The notes beneath the pieces are model-generated. The model saw only the letters and a list, made by a program, of their open reading frames with translations, did not search any database and was not told the origin of the DNA. Positions 57,729-64,000 of a stretch of 64,000 nt of DNA are shown here, piece by piece. Position 1 is the stretch's first letter, and each line of letters opens with the position of its first letter. The position numbers and the translations under genes are program-made. The stretch is from Euryodendron excelsum (Eukaryota; Streptophyta; Magnoliopsida; Ericales; Pentaphylacaceae): the NCBI GenBank assembly GCA_033060915.1, contig CM065380.1:43695501-43759500 (forward strand), written 5' to 3'.

Positions 57729-59171
57729 ACTTAACTACGTCCAGAATATGACAATCTCTTAACACCCAAGTGCAGGTGTGGCGAAGCAGTAAATAAAATT
57801 TGATAAAACCGAAGATGATCCACATGGAATAGATAATAGAATATGCAAAATTAAGTGCTAAAATTCACCCACAGTAAAAGATTAGATGCCCACTAAGTCA
57901 CCCTAAGACCGTAGTATTGCAATGACTTCAGTTAGAATCTAAATTGACCGGTTTGAATTTCACCTTGAAGAGTACTGATGAGAATAGGACAAGTGCCGCA
58001 GAAAATTGTAACCAAAATAAAATAGATATTTGTTTTTAGAGATTTGATAGTTGTGAAACTAGACTTTAAATAAAATTTAATATAACAGTCTTGGATCCAA
58101 TTGGTTCGATCATCTGATTCACTTGAAATTCCAATAGAAGTTTTGTAACTCAAATCATTGGCTTCATCTTAAGCCTTTAATTTGGAAGATTTAACGATTA
58201 AAATAAAATTCAATAATAATTAAATTTAGAATAATAAAAATGAAAGGCATAGATTCATACCATCAATTTGTGCAATAACTATACCAAACTAAAATTTTGT
58301 GCATAGAAATTTCCAAACTTAGTCAAGAATCTAAGTTTTTTTAAAAATCTAGAATTTAATTACCAAGAATTGAAAGATTTTAAAGATAAAACAATGCAAA
58401 CTCAATTACTTCTGTTGATATTTCAAGATATTCAGATGATCTTCACAACTGGCTCAAAGAATTAAACTAGCTACTTACAATATTGAAAAGACATGGTGTG
58501 AAAAATAACTTAATAACTAAAAAAAAGTTTATTATAACAGAATAACAGAAAGGAAAATATTGAAAAATTAACTCGTTGAACAACTACAAACAAACTAATT
58601 GAATAAATGAAAGAGAGAGCTTTCGGCCGACTCTCTAACTCTCTGCCTCTTTTTTTTTCTCCGAAGTTTTTCTCCTCTTCTCTCTTGCCCAAATGCCTCC
58701 TTTTATAGGAGGAGAAGAGGTTTTTTTTATTATTTTTTCTTTTCTCTCCTCCTTTTTTTTCTTTTTATTTTGTTTTCTTTTTTGCCACCCCACCCCCTTT
58801 TTCTTCTTTTCTTCTTCTTTTGTTTTCTTCTTTTATTTTTGTTTTTGTCGGCCAAGTCTTCACCTACAAACAAAGATGGCAAAGATATATATATTTTATA
58901 TATATTATAACAGATAATGTATAATATATATAAAGTATAATGTATATTATAATATATAAAGTAAAAAAATATTTTATAATAAACACCCACTCCTATAAAT
59001 AATGTACATCACCTTCCTTCATTTTGCTTAGTTTTTATCTTTAAATTTGTTCAATCCAGGTAAAACATAAAAAATAACTAAATTTACACAAAAATGATAA
59101 GTAATACACAAATAATAGCTAACATTAGCTTGTAATTAGGGACTCTAATTGTGCTTTTTAAAGTACAATCA
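57729..59171 (-). mobile_element. Athila-like element H, 5' LTR, ~1.44 kb
   Basis: Outer end TGATTGTACTTT on minus at 59171; the inner end, just before the PBS, is less certain (the final CA appears as TA). It contains both pieces seen separately at 18320-18902 and 20717-21344. TATA on minus at 58701-58708, a T-rich tract (58730-58840; A/G-rich on the coding strand) and a TA-rich tract (58880-58960). ORFs here are low complexity. Confidence 0.85.
58701..58708 (-). promoter_or_regulatory. TATA box of the 5' LTR of H
   Basis: CTATAAAA on minus, in CTCCTATAAAAGGAGG, conserved with 21151-21158. Confidence 0.65.
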
Positions 59172-60081
59172 TGTTGCCCTCCCAAGAATTTGAATGGACT
59201 TATTAACTTTGATTTTTACTCAGTCTTTATGTTGATTGATAGTTTTCGGATTTACCGAGAACACCCACTCGGCTTTGTTGACAAACTACACATTTGTGAT
59301 TAAAGAAGTTGAAATTTTCAATTCATTGAGTGCATTTTGTGTTTGACTATTGATTGATTTATGAAAACTCCTTACTACTTGATATATCTTGCTTTGTGCT
59401 CTATTTTCCAAATTTTAGGAGTATGTTCTTTTTGGTCTAAGCCTTTCCAGGAGGTTTTTTTTTTTTTTTACAAAAGTGGTACTCACCGTCTGGCATTTGA
59501 AAGGCTCATTCATGTGTTCGAACGCATTAGGCGTCCAAATGGCCCCATCGAAAGTTCAAACGGTTGGCAATTTAGGGTTTTAAAACCCACCTATTCGAGA
59601 TCATTTGGCTGAGAGCCATCTTCTTCTCTCCTCTAGGGCTTTTGATTTCTTCCCCTTATGCGTCATTTTTGTCATATTTCTAGGCTTGGGTGGTCACTTT
59701 GACCTTGTTAGCTTCGATCGTCATCCTGCAGGCGCTACTAGGAGTGTCTTTCAGTCGAACCCCGAGGTCATAAACAGTGGCAAAGCTAGAAAAATTATAT
59801 AGAGGGGGCAACCATTAATGGCATCTAAGTTTTTTTTTAAATGAACACTAGGGCACTTGACACTATATATATGTATAATATACAAAAAATGCTTTCTTTC
59901 TAGCAAATTTGACTAAACACTATACCAAATGATATTGCGAAGGAATTTTTGTAATTAGGAGTCATCATTATGAATATTTGGTTTCAAATTGAAAGACTTA
60001 GATTCAGCCGCATTACTTTGTACAGGTACAAAATTTTTGTATCCACAGCATTACTCATAATATATATGTGTGCTTATATAT
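59172..60081. other. Unassigned sequence between elements H and E
   Basis: The only stretch not matched to an LTR element in the window. An 83-codon frame (59361-59612, +) contains AFERLIHVFERIRRPNGPIE but I recognise no family. A T16 tract starts near 59456. 59774-59815 (GTGGCAAAGCTAGAAAAATT and ...AGAGGGGGCAA) resembles the decayed end of a common plant DNA-transposon or LINE-like repeat, weakly. The rest is AT-rich. It may be the original target region of H. Confidence 0.4.
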
Positions 60082-61013
60082 TATAAGCACCCCATTTTTG
60101 CCCGCTTGGAAATCTCCAGCCTAACCTGCCTCACTTTCAAATACCACAAAACATTCAAACCCAAACGAACCTTCCAAACTCCAGTTTAGTCAACCGGTTG
60201 CTTCTTGGGCCCACTGGGCCCACTTGATGTCAAATGACCAAAATGCTCATAAGGCATCACCTAGTCCAATTCAATCCAACACACTCTTTGAGAAGGTACC
60301 TAAGTCCATAGAGCAATAAGTCCACCCCTTCCAAGATTGTCCCATACAATCTGGCATGCTCAGAATGCCATTCGAACCAATTCCAAATCCGTTCTGATGT
60401 TTCCCAGTCAACCATATCGACCATGGGTATCAAAGTAGTAATCTCCTGGAACACTCTTAATAGTGTTCCTGACTTTTGAATCCCATCTCGGTCAACTCCG
60501 GACCAATTCTGATGTTTCTCCGTTCAAATGACCGTTTTGCCCTTAGTGGGCCGGTCATCCATTTCAACAACACTGGCTCTATGTATCAAATTAGTAAACC
60601 CCCAAGGCACTCCCACAATTATTTTGAATATCTGAGTGCCATCCCGATCCATTCCTGGACCATTTTGATGAACCCTGGTCAAAATGACCGTTTTGCCTTT
60701 AGCGGGCCGGCCATCCTTTTTAACCATACTGGCTCTACGTATCAAACCAACAACTCTCGAGATACTCCCAAGTGCCCCTATCTCTTTTTTAGCTGGGCCC
60801 CGCAGCTCGATAGTTTCCAAATCAAACCAGAGCCACTTGTAGTAGAGTTAGGCCAAAATATGGCTTAAAGCCACTCCTAGTAGTGCCCAAATCTTTACCT
60901 TGCAGCCCAAGGCCAAATCAAATCTTCAGGATCATTGCCATACCAAGGTGGCGCTAAGCCAAAAAGTGGTCAAGCACCACTTCTAGTGATGCCACCTCAT
61001 CCAAAAATTGGCC

Positions 61014-61021
61014 TATAAATA
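61014..61021 (+). promoter_or_regulatory. TATA box of LTR E
   Basis: TATAAATA in GGCCTATAAATACAAACC, at the position shared by the family; U3 is about 0.93 kb here. Confidence 0.65.
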
Positions 61022-62404
61022 CAAACCATCCCCCAGTTTATTCCAAGTCTAAAAAATTGCAAGCAAAGCTCTGCCAAACTCTCTGCAACCCCCGAGAATC
61101 CCAAAAACCCTAGTTCTCTCAAATGCTCTAGCCCTTCTAGCCTAGCCTATGCATTTCTAACCCTAGCCTCCAAGCTCTATTGAAGGCCAACTCCAGCCTC
61201 TTTAAAGCTCTTGATGGCCTCTTAAGTCCAACGCAAAGCTGCAATTGAAGCTCTATTGAAGGTTGAAGACAAGGTAGGGTTTCTCTTTAAAGCTTTGCAA
61301 CCCTCACTTTTTCTCTTCTCCCCCCTAGTCCATTTGGATTATTCTCTATTTTAATCTTCATCTTTTATCCTCTATTCTTGCATGCTTGAAACAAGAGGAC
61401 CTTGGATCCATGCCTAGGGAAAGCCTTGGGGAGGTTACCAGTTAGGGGCCTTCCTATAGTCTACCTTACGACAGTGTGGTCTCGAGCTCTCTTAATTATG
61501 TGGTAAAACTTTAAACCTTGTATGGTCAGGACCATTTGCATTGTTATAATTGTCATGTTCATGCATTGGTTACAATTGCTTTGTTTTTCAAACTCACAAT
61601 CCTAAGATGATTCTAACCTCTTTGTGGTTAGGGTTTCCTTAGGAAAGTGACATATTCAAAGTGGCCACCAAGGTCCATATTAGGATTCAAAACCCTAAAT
61701 TGTTTTTAAACTCACAATCTTGGGGTCATCTTATCCTTTTCATGGTTGAGATTTTCTTAAAGAGAAGTGGCATATTCATTGAGACTCTCAAAGTCCATAT
61801 TAAGATTTCAAGCCCTAAAACACCTCTTTCAAAACCTAGCTATTGTAAACCTCTTTAAATTTCACATTCAAATGGTTTTCTAAAATTGGTCCAAGAGTTG
61901 GTTTCTTGAAGCTTAGGATGAAACCATAGATTTTCATATCTTAGGAAACCCTAGCTTTGTCCCCTAACCACCATTATTGCATCATTGCATTCATTGCATC
62001 AACAATGGTTTTCATAACTCTTGTTGTATTATGTTTTCAAAAATTGCATAACTGTCTTGAGTTGTTTTCAAAAGGTGTCACACAAAATCACAAGTTTTTT
62101 TACATGGAAATCACAAAATCTTTAAATGAAATCATAAAATTTTTAAATCCAATCTTACCATTTTCAATTTTAAATCAAATCAAATCTTCCCATTTTGGAA
62201 ACAAAATCAAATCTTTCCTTTTCCAATTTCAAATCAAATATTTCCTTTTTCAATTCAAATATTTCCTTTTCCAATTTCAAATCAAATCTTTCTATTGTTA
62301 GCACAAAATCATATATTTTCATTTTTAAGATCAAATCATATCTTTTCTCACATAAAATCATTAAGTTTCTGAATTTCCTTTCCAAGTGCATGCATAAAGC
62401 CACC

Positions 62405-62600
62405 CTCCAAACCCTAGGTGATCCAACCCTAGGTCAACCTAACCTTAGTTGATCCTATCCTAGATGAACCAAACTTTATTTTTCCTAACCTAGGTCACCT
62501 AAACCTTAGTTGGTCAACCTAACCTTATGTCAACCTAACTCTAGCTTGCTTACCCTAGGTTACCTTAACCTTAGTTTACCCTAACCAAGGTAAAATGGCT
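62405..62600 (+). repeat. CCTAGGTCAACCTAACCTTAG-type repeat in LTR E
   Basis: Short units around CCTAGGT, CAACCTAACCTTAGTT and TGATCC recur irregularly every 15-35 bases. The matching part of the other LTRs has no equally clear array. Confidence 0.55.
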
Positions 62601-64000
62601 TCAAGACACCAACTCTAACCTCTTTTCAACACAAATGATCCTTTCAAAACATGTTTTCAAAAACCTCTTGCTCCTTTGAATTTTTAAAACCCTAATCCAA
62701 AAGTCTTTTCAAAATATGCCTCTACTCCACTCAATAACGTGTTTCAAAAGCTCTCTCGAACTTATCTCAATCCAAAATGACTAGACATTTACCATTTTTC
62801 AAAACACTACTCTGAAAAATGATTTAAAAAACTCACAACTCTAAGGTGATCCTAACTCCTTTTTTTTGTTAGGGTTCCCTGGGGAAGTTGACACATCAGA
62901 TGAAACCTACATGATTCATTTTAGGATTCTTAAACCCTAAACATATTTCAAAAACCTTTTTCAAAACCAACTTTCAAACATCATACTCTTAAATCAATCC
63001 TAAGACTTTCCATGGTTATAATTGCTCAAGGTAAAGTGAGACATGCAAATATAATCGTAAAGTCCAAAAGCCTAAGGGAAGTGTCTGGCCCGTTTTTTTA
63101 AAAATATTTTGCAAAACTCATGGCCTTGAAGGAGTTTAGTTCCCACATAGCTAACCTCTTAAAGGCGATAAAATATTCAACATACCTTTCATAAGGTACA
63201 TAAAAACTATTTTTCAAAAGTCTTTGTGAGACAAGTTTACAAGAGCTTATCCAAATCCAAATCCCATTTTTAAGGACCTCTAATCGAGTTTCCAAACTTT
63301 CTTGAGTTCAAGTTTTAAAACTTTCCAAAGGCCCAATGTGCCTATTTTCAATTGGACCCTTATCTGAACTACGACTGACCTGATTCTCGTCAAATGAGCT
63401 ACGTAGGCAACCTTCATAAGTGCGGTCACAACTTCTATCTCCAAATCAAATCCCTTTTTCAAACTTCTATTTCCAATCTCTTTTCTAAAAACTCACAAAC
63501 TCCTTTCAAAACTTGCATCATGCATCATTCATCCCAAAAGTGATGACAAAATCATTTTTCAAAATCTTTTTAAAAAAATGGACGTAAGAGGACAATTAGG
63601 AACTAGAGATTCAAGTGAGTAAATATAGGGTGAATAGACATGTAGATACCACAAGGGAAGGGTAGGGTGATAATCTTAGGATACATTCCCTACATGTAAC
63701 CAACCCTCGGACAATAGATCTTTATTTTAAAGACCAAAACCGAAGTCACTTCTTCAAAAGGGTTTTAAACATTTTCAAAGTTTGCCAAACAACCCTATTT
63801 TCCAAAAACACCTCATAAAAGGACATTTTTAAACCATTTTCAAAAAATCTAAGTTTGATCTTTAGATTGCACTTAGTTTTAGGTGACATAACACACCTTT
63901 AACCATGTTAGGTAGTGACTCCAAACCTTTTTCAAAAAAGCCCTTAATCATATCAATTTAAAGTTCAAACCCCATCACATTCGTCCTCTGAGGAGGGTGA

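Larger units (their letters stand above)
60082..64000 (+). mobile_element. LTR E, A-E family, opposite orientation, cut by window end
   Basis: Starts TATAAGCACCCCATTTTTG (TG changed to TA) and runs collinearly with the reverse complement of the other LTRs: U3 repeats with GACCG...CGGTC (60525-60860), TATA (61014-61021), donor-like site (about 61272), hairpin block (63369-63406). It ends in GTCCTCTGAGGAGGGTGA, which corresponds to about the first 90-110 bases of the other LTRs, so only ~100 bases are missing. It is the most diverged copy. No internal region is visible. Confidence 0.88.

Noticed and set aside
60476..60868. 130-codon ORF with repeated NDRFA-SGP motif
   Set aside because: It translates the U3 ~157-bp repeat of LTR E; the repeated peptide mirrors the DNA repeat.

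Overview
This window looks like intergenic heterochromatin from a large flowering-plant genome, probably a eudicot. It is AT-rich and has no intact host gene, no tRNA or rRNA gene and no CRISPR. Almost every base can be assigned to LTR retrotransposons of the Ty3/gypsy superfamily. The evidence is LTR ends (TG...CA), target-site duplications (TSDs), primer binding sites (PBS), polypurine tracts (PPT) and decayed gag/pol reading frames. The short ORFs in the LTRs are not genes. They arise from low-complexity sequence and from tandem repeats whose period is a multiple of three.

The best reading is one old Athila-like element (call it H, minus strand) that has been used repeatedly as a landing site. 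H runs from its 3' LTR (18320-18902 plus 20717-21344) through pol and gag (21345-26050) and a repetitive leader (26050-26672, 35137-35270, 57531-57706) to a decayed tRNA-Asp-type PBS (57707-57724) and a 5' LTR (57729-59171). Three insertions split it. (1) Element B, an Ogre/Tat-like element with ~4 kb LTRs and only a gag remnant (<1-18319), sits in the 3' LTR of H; a 5.24-kb solo LTR (A, 1229-6468, TSD AAGAG) sits inside the left LTR of B. (2) Element F (26673-35131, 0.6-kb LTRs, Tat/RIRE2-like) carries gag, protease, RT, two RNase H regions, an integrase zinc-finger remnant and an antisense ORF region. (3) A composite C/D (35271-57525) has one truncated LTR (C) followed by a young complete element D with two 5.3-kb LTRs and no gag or pol. 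At the right edge a diverged LTR of the A-E family lies in the opposite orientation (E, 60082 to beyond the window). Between H and E, 59172-60081 is the only stretch not assigned to an LTR element.

The LTRs of the A-E family are the most unusual part. On the coding (minus) strand each has, in order: a minisatellite and in some copies an 81-bp repeat near the 5' end, a ~157-bp repeat array with inverted repeats, GGCGCC palindromes, a TATAAATA box, and then a very long R/U5 (about 3.6 kb) with ~20-bp CTTTCCTAA-type arrays and a conserved hairpin block. D looks like a LARD-type parasite that would need proteins from an autonomous Ogre-like element. Every coding region seen is broken by stops, frameshifts or catalytic substitutions, so nothing here looks autonomous today.

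All family calls come from motif recognition by eye. Boundaries supported by TG/CA ends plus a TSD are firm; domain limits are approximate.
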